From Paenibacillus andongensis (lineage in GTDB: Bacteria > Bacillota > Bacilli > Paenibacillales > NBRC-103111), in NCBI RefSeq assembly GCF_025369935.1, contig NZ_CP104467.1:6951001-7015000 (forward strand): a DNA stretch of 64,000 nucleotides, read 5' to 3'. Positions 1-9,075 of the stretch are shown here, in pieces (the stretch's first letter is position 1; every line of letters begins with the position of its first letter). Below the pieces are notes generated by a model, which saw only the letters and a program-made list of their open reading frames with translations, had not been told where the DNA came from and searched no databases. Position numbers and translations under genes: made by a program.

Positions 1-3000
1 CCCTTCGCCTGCTGCTCGATAACCCATTCTTTGACTGGTTTTTCTTGCATCTTTGCGAATATCCGCTGCTTGCCCGGCTTCTCGTGGGCTTGTCCGACTC
101 GTCATCTGTCGGATCATAGCTTCACCCGTCCCAGTCTGAGTCATCGGCTGCCTAGCCTCGCCTATCCCTGTTCGAATTGTCGTCATTACCTCGGTATCGA
201 TCTTTCTTTGTATCGCCGCTTGCTGTTCTCTTACTCGGTCTATTCCCGTTTGCCCGCTTGTTCTTCTTACCATGTCTACGGGTGCCCGGCTTATAGTTCC
301 TCTGACAAGTTCTAGTGAGGTATTACTTGCTATTTCATTATTTGATTTTTCATTACCAACTAGGTTACTGCTTACCCTGCCAGTACTTGTGCTGTTACCA
401 ACATTTTCGCTGACTCTTTCTCGGGCGGTTCCCCTTGCTGCCGCTATATTCGTTCCAGTCTCACCTATCGGCCCTTTATCCGTTTGCCTCCAAATGGCTC
501 GAGCAGAAGTTGGCTCTGATAACTCCGTATAACGGGAGAAGCTGCGCTGTAAATCTATTTGACCTGCATTCACTGTAAGACTAGGACCAATCTTATTCAA
601 ACTGTTTTCAACTACTTTTGTAGCTATCTCAGAAGCTAAACTCTGGGAAGGTAAGACCCCCTGCGATTTGGTCTCTAATCTTTCGTTCGTCCTTGGCCGT
701 TGTTGTATGTCCTCTTCCAACAGACTTGAGCCTGCTGAGTCAACAGAAGAACGAAAAATCCGTCGAGCCTCCAGCATAGAAGAATTACTGGATTCGGCCA
801 TTTTCGCAGCTAGTTCAGAAGCTAAAGTTGTAGCTGAACGCATACTCCGCACAGAAGTTAAACTTTCATCCTCTTGTGTCTCATATTGTTGCTTCCTTCG
901 TTCACTATTTACTTCAGTTCCTGCCATCTTGCGAAATACACGCCCAACCTCTTGCCGTTGTATTCGCGAACTGGCTTGCAAGCTAGCTCGATATCCCTCA
1001 AGCGGCTTCATAGCACCCAACTCATCTGATTTTTGTTCCCTAAGTATCACTGATCTCGGAGCTATTGGGAAATTTCGATCTATTTTCATGCTTGCTTCAT
1101 GCTGCTCTTCACGTTTCGAAGCAGTTCGAAGAAAACGTTGTGAATCTTGTAAAAATGAACTGGCTTGCACACTGGCCAAGTATCCCTCATGGGGACTTCC
1201 TGGTTGGTGTATCACTCTATTGGCACTAGGATTGGAAGATAGTTGTGTACTCCCCGATCCCCCTTGTGCTTTGGCATAAATTCCATTGCCAAGATCAACT
1301 TTTGCAGCTGCTCTTCTACTCGTCAATCCCACATTCGGATTTACAGCTGATCTCGCGATAGCTTGAGAATTATCAGCTTTACTTTGCACGACATTCTCCC
1401 TACGCATAATCCGCGGAATGTGAGTAGTCATAGTTAGATGATCGGAGATCACCTGTACTTTATTTTGTGGAACTGTATGTATACTCCTAACAAATGAATC
1501 ATTAGAAGAGCTTTGTCTTTGTTTTTGTCGTTGGACCAGCTGCTTTAGCAATTTCTCGTTGCTTTGAATTTTCACAACTGACTCTAGTCCATTTTCCATC
1601 ACACTAGGTTTTCTATGTATCTGGGAAGGATAAGCAGCCTCTACAAATGGAGTTGCTTCCACACCTTGCTCAGCCACTTGTTTAGTAACTAGCTTGATAA
1701 GGCGTTCCATCATGGAAGTGCCTCGGTTTCTCTTGTTACCTTCGCGCGTGCTTGAACGAGTTTCCCAATTTTCATATGAAATAGCATCCGAAATCAGTTG
1801 CTGACTAGTTCCTATCTCAAGCTTTTGATTGGCAGAAGAGATTGCCTCTAGCTGTACTGATGTGCGCATATGTTCATCTTGCGGCACTTGATTCTGTACT
1901 TGATCCTGGTTTTGATTTTTAATCGTTACCTGACCCAGTACCTGATCCGTATGATACTGTATCTCATCTTGTGCACGATTTTGCACCTGATTCTGCTCAT
2001 CTTCTTGGGCTCGATCCCACTCCTGCGTTTTTTCCTGTTCTTGCTCTCGCAGTCGTTCTTGCAACGGTTCTTGTTCTCGCTTTTGTACAAGATCTTTTAC
2101 TTGTTCCGGTATTCGGTCTTGCACTCGTTCCTGTACTTGTTCCTGTACTCGTTCTTGCTCTCTATCTTCTTGCACTTGCTCCTGCACTCGATCTAGCCCT
2201 TGCTCGCTAACCTGATCGCGCTCCTGCGGTCTTTCTTGCGTTTGCACTTGCACGATTTCCTGCTCTAGCTCACGAATTCGCTCTACTAGAACCTCTTGCT
2301 CTTGTCTTCTAGCCGAAGCCAAAGCATCATCTTGTTGGACCACTCGATTGGTTAGTCGTTCTTGTCCAAAACCCTCAACCTGCTCATTCGGCTTACGCCA
2401 AACTTGCGGCACACTCTGCTGGGCTCCTCTTGATAAGGAAGCATGCATAGCAAAAGGCAAAGTTGAAGTCAATCGCGCTGCATTAATAGCTAATGGTTGC
2501 TGGCTAGCAGCTAGAAAACCTCTAGCAGTTGAAGCTTCTTCCTTACGATTGAGTTTCCCAGCGCTCTTCGGTTCGCCTGTTGGCGACAATAGAGCAGTTG
2601 ACGAAACATCCTTTTGATCACTGGCATCAGCCATATTTCTGACAAGTAGGCTTCTAATAAAATGCACGGAAGCAGGTGCCTCTGCATTCGAAAAGGGCCC
2701 CTCACCAAGCTTTAGCAATGTATGATTAGACTGCGGAAGCCTTTGTATTCCCTTTTGCAGCGTTTGTGTTTGGCCAACACCATTTAAATAGAGCTTGGCA
2801 GCATGCTGGTAAGAAGGCTGCATCCCTATTGTAGATACCACAGAAGGAGCAGTAGCAGAATGACCTACCTTGGCCTCAGGCAAACCAGCACTTGGTTTCC
2901 CCTCTTGGAACTGCTCTATCCATTGCGCTGTATGCCGAATAGCATCCACATGTTTGACTACTTGCACATGATTATCCATAGGTGCAGCTCTATGCACGAT

Positions 3001-3747
3001 TGATCGCTGCGTATGTAAATTTGTATGTTGAGGTCCATTCACCGATTGCGATGGTTGATTCAGGTTACTGCTTTGGGCGTGTGTTAGCATCCCGATTGAA
3101 GCGGTAATCTGCCGAATAGATCGCTGGATTAACGGTGAATTCCCTTTGTTAACGTAGTTAAATGAATTTGATTTCTTTGGCAGCCTCACCTGCTTGTCAC
3201 CCAAAACCTCATGAACAGCTGCAGCTTGAAGATTCGTTTGATTTACGGATAGTTCCGCGTTTCTTTTGTTTTTTCGTCCCTTTTTCTTGCCTTGCTTATC
3301 CGCAATTACTTGCGTCTGTTGGTGAGCCGATTGCACATCCGATTGGCTCGAAAACTGATCAACCGTCGTCTGTGAAGGAAGCCTGTAACCACTATTTGCA
3401 ATCAGCTGCTGCAATTGACGAATCGTTTGCTTTTTCGTAATAAGTGGAGCAGATTCGGGATGCTGCAAGCCTTCCAGCTGCAGTTGTAACTGAATAATCC
3501 AAGAATGATCATTCGAATCCGTTAAGGACGATAACTCCTTATCCGTGAGAATTCCTTTTTGTTTAAAAATAAGAGCTAACAAACCTAAATAATTGTTACG
3601 CCAAAATCCATATTTGCCCATAATGCCGGAAGCAAACTGTTTGGACTCTCTGGCTGCACGTCCTGCAGAACTACTCCTAGCAGCAGAAATCTGCAAAATG
3701 CCCTTAGTTCTCTTCACTCGGGGTTTATGCGATTGTCGAGATTTCAT
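1..3747 (-). CDS. Giant low-complexity eCIS-locus protein (partial, C-terminus off window)
   Basis: One uninterrupted minus-strand frame runs from an ATG at 3745-3747 to the window edge: 1249 codons with no stop. I checked the frame codon by codon over 1-2220 and translated the rest. An AGGGGG ribosome site lies 7 bases before the ATG. The protein is rich in Q, S, E, R and A. Residues about 470-627 are a Q/E/R/V repeat of short units such as VQEQVQER, likely coiled coil. Near residues 851 and 915 are two related copies of a segment (EGYLASVQASS and EGYRASLQASS). No signal peptide or enzyme motif is seen. It lies directly downstream of the second tube gene, so it belongs to the contractile injection operon. 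Tape measure, fibre or cargo roles are all possible; position and coiled-coil character are the only clues. Confidence 0.85.
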   Translation of the reverse strand, partial: MKSRQSHKPRVKRTKGILQISAARSSSAGRAARESKQFASGIMGKYGFWRNNYLGLLALIFKQKGILTDKELSSLTDSNDHSWIIQLQLQLEGLQHPESAPLITKKQTIRQLQQLIANSGYRLPSQTTVDQFSSQSDVQSAHQQTQVIADKQGKKKGRKNKRNAELSVNQTNLQAAAVHEVLGDKQVRLPKKSNSFNYVNKGNSPLIQRSIRQITASIGMLTHAQSSNLNQPSQSVNGPQHTNLHTQRSIVHRAAPMDNHVQVVKHVDAIRHTAQWIEQFQEGKPSAGLPEAKVGHSATAPSVVSTIGMQPSYQHAAKLYLNGVGQTQTLQKGIQRLPQSNHTLLKLGEGPFSNAEAPASVHFIRSLLVRNMADASDQKDVSSTALLSPTGEPKSAGKLNRKEEASTARGFLAASQQPLAINAARLTSTLPFAMHASLSRGAQQSVPQVWRKPNEQVEGFGQERLTNRVVQQDDALASARRQEQEVLVERIRELEQEIVQVQTQERPQERDQVSEQGLDRVQEQVQEDREQERVQEQVQERVQDRIPEQVKDLVQKREQEPLQERLREQEQEKTQEWDRAQEDEQNQVQNRAQDEIQYHTDQVLGQVTIKNQNQDQVQNQVPQDEHMRTSVQLEAISSANQKLEIGTSQQLISDAISYENWETRSSTREGNKRNRGTSMMERLIKLVTKQVAEQGVEATPFVEAAYPSQIHRKPSVMENGLESVVKIQSNEKLLKQLVQRQKQRQSSSNDSFVRSIHTVPQNKVQVISDHLTMTTHIPRIMRRENVVQSKADNSQAIARSAVNPNVGLTSRRAAAKVDLGNGIYAKAQGGSGSTQLSSNPSANRVIHQPGSPHEGYLASVQASSFLQDSQRFLRTASKREEQHEASMKIDRNFPIAPRSVILREQKSDELGAMKPLEGYRASLQASSRIQRQEVGRVFRKMAGTEVNSERRKQQYETQEDESLTSVRSMRSATTLASELAAKMAESSNSSMLEARRIFRSSVDSAGSSLLEEDIQQRPRTNERLETKSQGVLPSQSLASEIATKVVENSLNKIGPSLTVNAGQIDLQRSFSRYTELSEPTSARAIWRQTDKGPIGETGTNIAAARGTARERVSENVGNSTSTGRVSSNLVGNEKSNNEIASNTSLELVRGTISRAPVDMVRRTSGQTGIDRVREQQAAIQRKIDTEVMTTIRTGIGEARQPMTQTGTGEAMIRQMTSRTSPREAGQAADIRKDARKTSQRMGYRAAGEG

Positions 3748-3820
3748 AAACAATCCCCCTAAAAGTTCTGCTTTAGCAAAACTAGCATTCGTAAGCATAT
3801 ACTGAGTTTTTCGCTCACAC

Positions 3821-4255
3821 TTATTTCTTGAAAATAGTTTTCAAACCGGCATGCACCAGCTCGATCGATTCGATAGCTACGTTACCGCTGCTGGCGTTCA
3901 AATCAGGTCCGTTCCATTTCACCGGAAAAGCACTGAAAAAGTTCCATCGGCACATTTCTTTACCCAATTGATTGTGCAGGATGATGGAGCCATTCTTACG
4001 CTTTATTTTGCCTTGTGTGACACTATCGTACCATTCCCATAACTCGCTGGAGCCCGCGATGCCTCTTTTTAGCACAATATTCGGATACTTTGTTTGTTCG
4101 ATCATGTAGTGGGGGTGCGTGTTCACGCCGCCTTCCCAATACGGTTTGACGGTCGTCTCTGACTTCATGCCTGTTACCTCAGAAAAACCCCCGACGATGA
4201 GTCCGTCAAGCTCAACCACGAACCGGAATGCGCCACCAACGTTATGCGATTTCAC
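3821..4255 (-). CDS. eCIS inner tube protein 2 (phage tail tube, gp19-like)
   Basis: A 144-residue protein of the T4 gp19 / Pvc1-Pvc5 tail tube family. It begins with the family pattern FRFVVELDGLIVGGFSEVTG at about residues 10-29 and has the usual length of about 145 residues. The start is GTG at 4253-4255 with an AGAGGTG ribosome site 8-9 bases upstream. It follows the DUF6760 gene by 7 bases and precedes the giant gene. It is a paralogue of the tube protein at 5054-5488, as in other eCIS loci where two or more tube proteins occur. The second is probably a tube initiator or an adaptor at the baseplate end, by analogy with Pvc5. That role is inferred. Confidence 0.9.
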   Translation of the reverse strand: MKSHNVGGAFRFVVELDGLIVGGFSEVTGMKSETTVKPYWEGGVNTHPHYMIEQTKYPNIVLKRGIAGSSELWEWYDSVTQGKIKRKNGSIILHNQLGKEMCRWNFFSAFPVKWNGPDLNASSGNVAIESIELVHAGLKTIFKK

Positions 4256-4262
4256 TTGTTAC

Positions 4263-4466
4263 TCACCTCTTACCAAACACATCAAAAGGATTGTCTGGCT
4301 GTTTTTTACCATCGTCGTTCAGGTTGCGGTTGATGCGGGATATTTCCTCACACCACGTTCGGCGCTCCCGGTGCTCCATTGACATGATTTCATCATGCGT
4401 CCAATGAAAGTAGTAAGCAATAAAGCCCGCTTCCTCATAGATCTTGTCAATGGGATAACCCGTTAT
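4263..4466 (-). CDS. DUF6760-family small eCIS protein with apparent AUA start
   Basis: A 67-residue frame (TGYPIDKIYEEAGFIAYYFH near the N-terminus, then a HWxxxEI...ERRTWCEEISRIN segment) matches the small protein I know from eCIS operons as DUF6760, located between a tail-assembly gene and a tube gene. No ATG, GTG or TTG precedes the conserved region: an in-frame TGA lies five codons upstream of the ATA at 4464-4466. That ATA overlaps the TAA of the upstream gene as ATAA, the geometry expected for coupled translation from ATGA. Either AUA is the initiator or the start was lost; an internal ATG would give only 40 residues. Frame and neighbours are clear, the start is not. Confidence 0.7.
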   Translation of the reverse strand: MTGYPIDKIYEEAGFIAYYFHWTHDEIMSMEHRERRTWCEEISRINRNLNDDGKKQPDNPFDVFGKR

Positions 4467-4840
4467 GCCCCCGCCATCTCGTCCAAAAAAGACACGTCCA
4501 CATCAAACTCATGCTCACATTTCGGGCAGCTTGTGTGTACTCTCGGCACTTCCATTTCATTAATTTGACGATAAAAATTTTGTAAAAAAGCAAGATCAGC
4601 CGTGAAGAACTTCTCAACTACACGTGTATCAATCGCACGCAGATCACCTAGATTGGTAATCACACGCGTAAGTAAGATGATCGTTAAATAGCCTGGATTT
4701 TGCTGGACACGTTGGTCACGCATGGGTAGGATTTCATCCGCAGCAGTTGCTAAACGCATAACGCCTCTCTTATGCAGCGTACCGTTGTCATCCACATATC
4801 CTCTAGGCAGCTCGAATTCATATTCTGTTTTGAAAGCCAT
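4463..4840 (-). CDS. Phage tail assembly-type protein with CxxC motif
   Basis: A 125-residue cytoplasmic protein beginning FKTEYEFELPRGYVDDNGTL, a pattern seen in short phage/eCIS tail-assembly proteins (T4-like baseplate chaperone or gp41-type proteins) that lie between tube and baseplate genes. The C-terminal part has CPKC at about residues 109-112, suggesting a small zinc knuckle, then an acidic tail. The ATG at 4838-4840 has GGGGG 6 bases upstream. It overlaps the DUF6760 gene by four bases. Likely a folding or assembly factor and not a structural shaft part; the family call is from pattern and position. Confidence 0.7.
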   Translation of the reverse strand: MAFKTEYEFELPRGYVDDNGTLHKRGVMRLATAADEILPMRDQRVQQNPGYLTIILLTRVITNLGDLRAIDTRVVEKFFTADLAFLQNFYRQINEMEVPRVHTSCPKCEHEFDVDVSFLDEMAGA

Positions 4841-4903
4841 GATGTTACCCCCTTCGCATTATCAAAGAAAACTTGCTGCTTAAGCAAACTAGCTTAACGC
4901 CTG

Positions 4904-4946
4904 AAAAAAGAAGAGTTAGGAACCGGAGACTTCAAGCTCCGGCTCC
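4904..4946 (-). terminator. Hairpin with U-run between tube 1 and the tail-assembly gene
   Basis: Minus-strand RNA forms a 10-bp stem (GGAGCCGGAG with CUCCGGUUCC, one G-U pair, 8-base loop at 4929-4936). A run of six U at 4904-4909 follows, about nine bases after the stem. It lies downstream of the tube gene and upstream of the tail-assembly gene, so it may partly terminate the abundant sheath/tube message. Confidence 0.5.
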
Positions 4947-4959
4947 TACTCTAGCGCTC

Positions 4960-5003
4960 GTTGATGACAAAGTATAAGTTTTATACTTTAGCTTCGCATC
5001 AAC
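4960..5003 (-). other. Nested inverted repeat in the eCIS operon
   Basis: An outer 7-bp pair (GTTGATG at 4960-4966, CATCAAC at 4997-5003) encloses a perfect 9-bp pair (AAAGTATAA / TTATACTTT, 3-base loop). A further small hairpin follows toward 5043. Probably a 3' stabilising or attenuating RNA structure just after the tube gene; no protein is coded here. Confidence 0.45.
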
Positions 5004-5053
5004 CTTGACAAACGCGTTCGTCCCTTCAGGACGACGGAGTCGTTTATCCTTGA

Positions 5054-5488
5054 TTACTTCGTGCGTGTCATGCCTTCGTGGGCAAGCTCTAGGTTCTCAA
5101 TGGCAATTTCATTGCCTGTACCCTTGAAGCTTGGAGCAGAGTACTTGGACGGCCAGGCTTCAATAACCTGCCAAGTTGCTACGTCAGCGCCTTCTTCGTT
5201 GATTGCGATGATTGTGACCGTTTTGCGGGAAACTTTACCCTGAATCGACTCCGACATCCAGTTATACATGTCCATGGAGTCAGTAACACCCCACTTCAAT
5301 GAGATGTTGCCATATTTAGCAAGTCCCGGAAGCTTCCGAGGCGTAATGGTTTCGTTGCCTTCGCGGTATTCAATTACCGACAAGGATGCGTCAAATCCAG
5401 AGATTTCGCTGAAACCAGCTTGCTGAATACCTTCTACTTCAATTCTAAATCTAAAATTGCGGTATGGATCCCTACGTTCGCCAGCCAT
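5054..5488 (-). CDS. eCIS inner tube protein 1 (phage tail tube, gp19-like)
   Basis: A 144-residue tail tube protein of the gp19 family. It opens with PYRNFRFRIEVEGIQQAGFS and carries the characteristic YREGNE..TPRKLPG loop at about residues 40-55, then a tube beta-barrel of expected length. The ATG at 5486-5488 has AAAGGGG 7-8 bases upstream. Placed directly behind the sheath gene, it is the main tube subunit that stacks into the rigid tube driven out when the sheath contracts. The following 213 bases hold two RNA hairpins. Confidence 0.93.
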   Translation of the reverse strand: MAGERRDPYRNFRFRIEVEGIQQAGFSEISGFDASLSVIEYREGNETITPRKLPGLAKYGNISLKWGVTDSMDMYNWMSESIQGKVSRKTVTIIAINEEGADVATWQVIEAWPSKYSAPSFKGTGNEIAIENLELAHEGMTRTK

Positions 5489-5534
5489 ATAATACCCCTT
5501 TCCTAATATGAAAAATATCTAACACTTTGACAGA

Positions 5535-7268
5535 CTATTCTTCTCTTGTTTTCTGAGTAATGCGGAAGATGACGAACTCGGCAGGTTTGACCGGAGCTAC
5601 CCCGATCACACAGATCAATCGACCGTTGTCGATATCATCCTGCGTCATTGTGCTGCGTCCAATATTGATATAGAATGCCTCGGAAGGACTTCCGCCCATT
5701 AAGGCACCGTCTCTCCAGACACGAGTTAAGAACGCATCAATGGTTCGTTGTACACGAGCCCACAGCTGCTCATCATTCGGTTCGAATACGACCCAGTTCG
5801 TGCCGTTCTTGATGGACTCTTCAATGAAGATGAACAAACGTCTCACGTTCACATATTTCCATAAGCCGTTCGACGATGTTGTACGAGCACCCCATACACG
5901 AATACCTTGTCCAGCAAAAGCACGAATCAAGTTTACGCCTTGTGGGTTCAGGATATCTTGCTCGCCTTTGTTATATTGGCAATCAAGGCCAACAGCACCG
6001 CGAACGACTTCATTGGCAGGCGCTTTTTGAACGCCGCGCGTTTGGTCGGAACGGGAGTAGATACCGATAACAGAGCCAGATGGCGGTATGTATATATTTC
6101 TTTTGTCTAATGGATCGAACACTTGAAGCCATGGATTGTACATCGCTGCGTAACTGCTGTCAAAGATGTTACGGTGCGTCATCACATCGGCAACTTTTGT
6201 TTTCTCACGCGGAATATCAAGAACAGCAAAACGGCTGCCCAGGTTTTCACAATGCGCTACGAGAGATAGTTGAACCGTAGGCTCAGTTACACCTGGAATC
6301 GCGATGATACTAACAACATCGTTATCAATGAAAGACTGGATCCCTGTACGTTTACCAGGTCCACGGTCTACACCCATGAAGATATCAGGAGTCACTTGCG
6401 CGATTGATCCGTTGCTTCCTCCAGACAATGCGATCTGGAATTTGCCAACCGTTTCACTCTCACCAGAGAGTACTTCAAACGGAGCAACAGCACCAAGATC
6501 CTTACCATCAGTCAAATCTTTCACCGTAATGATGTTCGAACGGGAAACGATTTTCTCAATGTGGTTCGCTGCCGAGATGTTTAGGGACACTTTCTCATAA
6601 GTCTCTGCTTCATCGCCGTAGAATACATGCAACGTGAATTCGCTGGTTGTTAGCACTTTGGATGGAAGCAGTCCGCTATCTACAACATCTCCATCAAGCG
6701 CTTCAGCAAGCTCAATAATGTTATCTTGGGAAGAAACAACTTTGTTGTATTGCTTCTGGCCAGCAGCCTCGAAGGCAACAACATCGCCGACATTGAAGCC
6801 AGCATTATTTTTCACGCGATATTGGGTCTCGCTCAGCACTTCATAGATTTGCGTCTTAGCTTTACTGGACGGAACAACCACAACACGAACTTGGTTCCCC
6901 CATGTTCCTGGGTTCTTGGATGCAATCTCCAGAATCGCGGATTCTTTGTTCGTTGCCGCTTTGTTTGTTGCTACCTTAGCGTCAGTTGGCGCTACACGCA
7001 TAACATAACAGCGAGAACCTCCGTTTAAATAGAAATGCTCAACCGCATAAGAAAGGAAACGATACTCACCGAATTCATTCTCGGACAAGTAGCTGCCGAA
7101 TAAACGATGGAAATCAGCTACGCTCGTAACCAGTTGAGGGACACCTTCAATTTCCCCTCTTTGCGCAAGCCCTATAAACCCGGCCGTACTTGTGCTTGCA
7201 CCTTCAAGCGGTTGCGCCCCGCTGTCAAACTCTTCCACATAGACTCCAGGTGATAAATAGTCAGCCAT
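5535..7268 (-). CDS. eCIS contractile sheath protein
   Basis: A 577-residue contractile tail sheath protein. The N-terminus LSPGVYVEEFDSG and the C-terminal GVAPVKPAEFVIFRITQKT are hallmark sheath segments: the N- and C-terminal arms weave neighbouring subunits together. Between them lies a large variable insertion domain (about residues 100-300), then the conserved sheath core with FIEESIKNGTNWVVFEPND and VRRTIDAFL-like helices. The ATG at 7266-7268 has GGGGAA three to four bases upstream. It is followed 46 bases later by tube 1. The sheath polymerises around the tube and shortens to drive it outward. Confidence 0.95.
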   Translation of the reverse strand: MADYLSPGVYVEEFDSGAQPLEGASTSTAGFIGLAQRGEIEGVPQLVTSVADFHRLFGSYLSENEFGEYRFLSYAVEHFYLNGGSRCYVMRVAPTDAKVATNKAATNKESAILEIASKNPGTWGNQVRVVVVPSSKAKTQIYEVLSETQYRVKNNAGFNVGDVVAFEAAGQKQYNKVVSSQDNIIELAEALDGDVVDSGLLPSKVLTTSEFTLHVFYGDEAETYEKVSLNISAANHIEKIVSRSNIITVKDLTDGKDLGAVAPFEVLSGESETVGKFQIALSGGSNGSIAQVTPDIFMGVDRGPGKRTGIQSFIDNDVVSIIAIPGVTEPTVQLSLVAHCENLGSRFAVLDIPREKTKVADVMTHRNIFDSSYAAMYNPWLQVFDPLDKRNIYIPPSGSVIGIYSRSDQTRGVQKAPANEVVRGAVGLDCQYNKGEQDILNPQGVNLIRAFAGQGIRVWGARTTSSNGLWKYVNVRRLFIFIEESIKNGTNWVVFEPNDEQLWARVQRTIDAFLTRVWRDGALMGGSPSEAFYINIGRSTMTQDDIDNGRLICVIGVAPVKPAEFVIFRITQKTREE

Positions 7269-7366
7269 TGTTCCCCAGTTCAGTCAGATGGCACTTCTTG
7301 CAAATCAATACGGCCACAGACATGAAACCAGTTCTCTCCTTTCTGCTTGTCATTTTTGTATAGAAG

Positions 7367-7380
7367 ATGGACGTGTCCAT
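7367..7380 (-). other. Short perfect hairpin in the sheath leader
   Basis: ATGGAC-GT-GTCCAT between the carboxypeptidase-regulatory-like gene and the sheath gene. There is no U-run, so it is more likely an RNA processing or stability element than a terminator. Confidence 0.3.
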
Positions 7381-7394
7381 TCTACTAATTAGGG

Positions 7395-8198
7395 TTAAGT
7401 GAGCCGAATGATGCCAAGGTTAGTCGTTGTTCCTTCTGCTACTATTACTTCCTTCATAATATGCCGCCGATCTTCGCCGTATGTAATAGCCAATTCTGTC
7501 TGAAAGGACGGAACTCGATTGCCACGAAAAGCAATAACGGCCTCACCTTTATCTGTAACTCGGCTTTCTTGGATGGGCAGCAGCAGTGCACCTCTTGTAA
7601 AACCTTTAGTCAGCTTTTTTTCTAGACGAAACCGCTTTTGATGCTCCAATACCTGGGCAATTCGGATTTGCTCTTCGGCAGCTTTAGAGCCTCTTCCTCG
7701 AAGCAAGTAAGAGTCTCCAACTGCGATAACACCTGTAAACGAACCCAGTGTTACTTCAAGTGCTCCCTTGTCGACTTGGTCTACCATAATTCGAGCACGG
7801 GCACACTCTTCCGATAGAATCATCGCCTTCAGCTGGGCATTCCTCAAAGGCGCTCCGGCTGCATCCAGCAGCATGACTCGGATCAGTCCTGTTCCTTGCG
7901 AAAAAGGATAAGAAGGCAGCGGCTTTAACTGAACAACCTCTATAAAATTGTCGGTTCCTACTGTGATGAGAGTTTGCTCCTGAAAATAGTGCTCGTTGCT
8001 TACCATTAGACGGTATTCACCGGGCGGTAAATCGTTGAATATATAGGAACCATTCGATTTACGTATTGCTTTCGAACGGGTGCCTTCCAAATAAACGGTG
8101 GTAGTGTTGCCAAGAGGAGTTTGTGAGGTAATTGCATCGATGACGCATACAACCAAAGATACGCGGGTTTTCAATTGCGAAACGCGAATGTGATCCAC
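7395..8198 (-). CDS. Carboxypeptidase-regulatory-like domain eCIS protein
   Basis: A 267-residue protein with a beta-sandwich N-terminus. The segment about residues 13-90 (VSLVVCVIDAITSQTPLG...NGSYIFNDLPPGEYRLMVS) matches the carboxypeptidase regulatory-like / starch-binding-type fold, where YxFxxLPPGxYxL is the typical turn. A second beta-rich domain from about residue 100 (GLIRVMLLDAAGAPLRNAQL) resembles a diverged repeat. No signal peptide, so it is cytoplasmic at synthesis. It lies between the DUF4255 gene (12 bases upstream) and the sheath gene. It may decorate the particle or contribute to the cap; that role is inferred. Confidence 0.75.
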   Translation of the reverse strand: MDHIRVSQLKTRVSLVVCVIDAITSQTPLGNTTTVYLEGTRSKAIRKSNGSYIFNDLPPGEYRLMVSNEHYFQEQTLITVGTDNFIEVVQLKPLPSYPFSQGTGLIRVMLLDAAGAPLRNAQLKAMILSEECARARIMVDQVDKGALEVTLGSFTGVIAVGDSYLLRGRGSKAAEEQIRIAQVLEHQKRFRLEKKLTKGFTRGALLLPIQESRVTDKGEAVIAFRGNRVPSFQTELAITYGEDRRHIMKEVIVAEGTTTNLGIIRLT

Positions 8199-8210
8199 AA
8201 CCTAATCCCC

Positions 8211-8801
8211 CTAACCCTGTATACGAAAATCGGTTTCCGAAACTCTTTTGGTTGTCTTGATGCGGGTTGAATCAATATTTACAGGCCCAACTGTATAGCT
8301 AACAGAAAGTCTATAAGGGGTATCAGCGAAGTTCCACATATTCAGGATGCTTTCTCCTTTAAGAGGCTCCATGACAATGCGAACTTCTTCATCTTGCTCA
8401 GCTAGAGTTCCGAGGGTCATAGAACCTCGAAGTATAGAATGATCGTAGAGCACTTGCATCGCTCTTCCTAGTATCCTATGCTCATCCAGCGCTCTGGACT
8501 GCAGCTCTGCTGGTGATTGTACGGTTAGCAGGTAGCTAAGATCTACGACCATAGGCGGATACTGAATTTCATTCGTCCCTCTGGCAATCATGTGGGTACG
8601 ACGATTATCACCGCTTTCGCGGACGTTGTACAAGTAGAGAGATAAGTAGAAATCCCCTTTATCGACAGGCGAAGCAAGCCCAATCATCTCTGGCTGAGGA
8701 ATGGGATCAGGGGTCATATTTTCTCTGAGAAGCTTGATTAAAGATGCGCTTACATCTGCAATTACAGAATAATCGCCAATAGGAGTCACTTCCTGCCTCA
8801 A
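8211..8801 (-). CDS. DUF4255 / Pvc16-type cap protein
   Basis: A 196-residue protein of the DUF4255 (Pvc16 N-terminal) family, the tube/sheath terminator or cap found in nearly every eCIS. The diagnostic opening is DYSVIADVSASLIKLLRENM (residues 9-28), followed by ASPVDKGDFYLSLYLYNV and DLSYLLTVQ. The frame opens at TTG (8799-8801). A GTG at 8787 would bring the start closer to the conserved DY motif; neither has a strong ribosome site, so the exact start is uncertain. First structural gene behind the promoter at 8861-8889. Confidence 0.88.
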   Translation of the reverse strand: MRQEVTPIGDYSVIADVSASLIKLLRENMTPDPIPQPEMIGLASPVDKGDFYLSLYLYNVRESGDNRRTHMIARGTNEIQYPPMVVDLSYLLTVQSPAELQSRALDEHRILGRAMQVLYDHSILRGSMTLGTLAEQDEEVRIVMEPLKGESILNMWNFADTPYRLSVSYTVGPVNIDSTRIKTTKRVSETDFRIQG

Positions 8802-8860
8802 AATACCTATGTAATGTAATGAAGATGGTAAAGATTATGTCATATTGTGTACCTTTTTCT

Positions 8861-8889
8861 ATTATAATTGCAATTTACTAGGATGACTA
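8861..8889 (-). promoter_or_regulatory. Sigma-A-type promoter for the eCIS structural operon
   Basis: On the minus strand TAGTCA (8884-8889), a 17-base spacer and a perfect TATAAT (8861-8866) lie about 60 bases ahead of the DUF4255 start. The rest of the 8802-9162 gap holds only the ATPase terminator (9076-9111); I see no gene in it. Confidence 0.6.
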
Positions 8890-9075
8890 TAGGGATTATT
8901 TTATTTATCCTGAAATATTCATAGATCTGTAAGTTGCAAGGTTGGATTGGGAATACAAGGGAATTTCGCCTTCAGATGATGCTTTCTTGATTACATGGTT
9001 ATAATGATAGCTTTCTTAATGTAAGTCTATAACAGCCCAATAAAAGAATAATGAAAGATTCGGCCATAAATAGGC

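Noticed and set aside
1870..2210. Hydrophobic plus-strand frames with Leu/Ile repeats
   Set aside because: They are the antisense of the Q/E/R/V repeat of the giant minus-strand gene; the hydrophobic look is a codon artefact.
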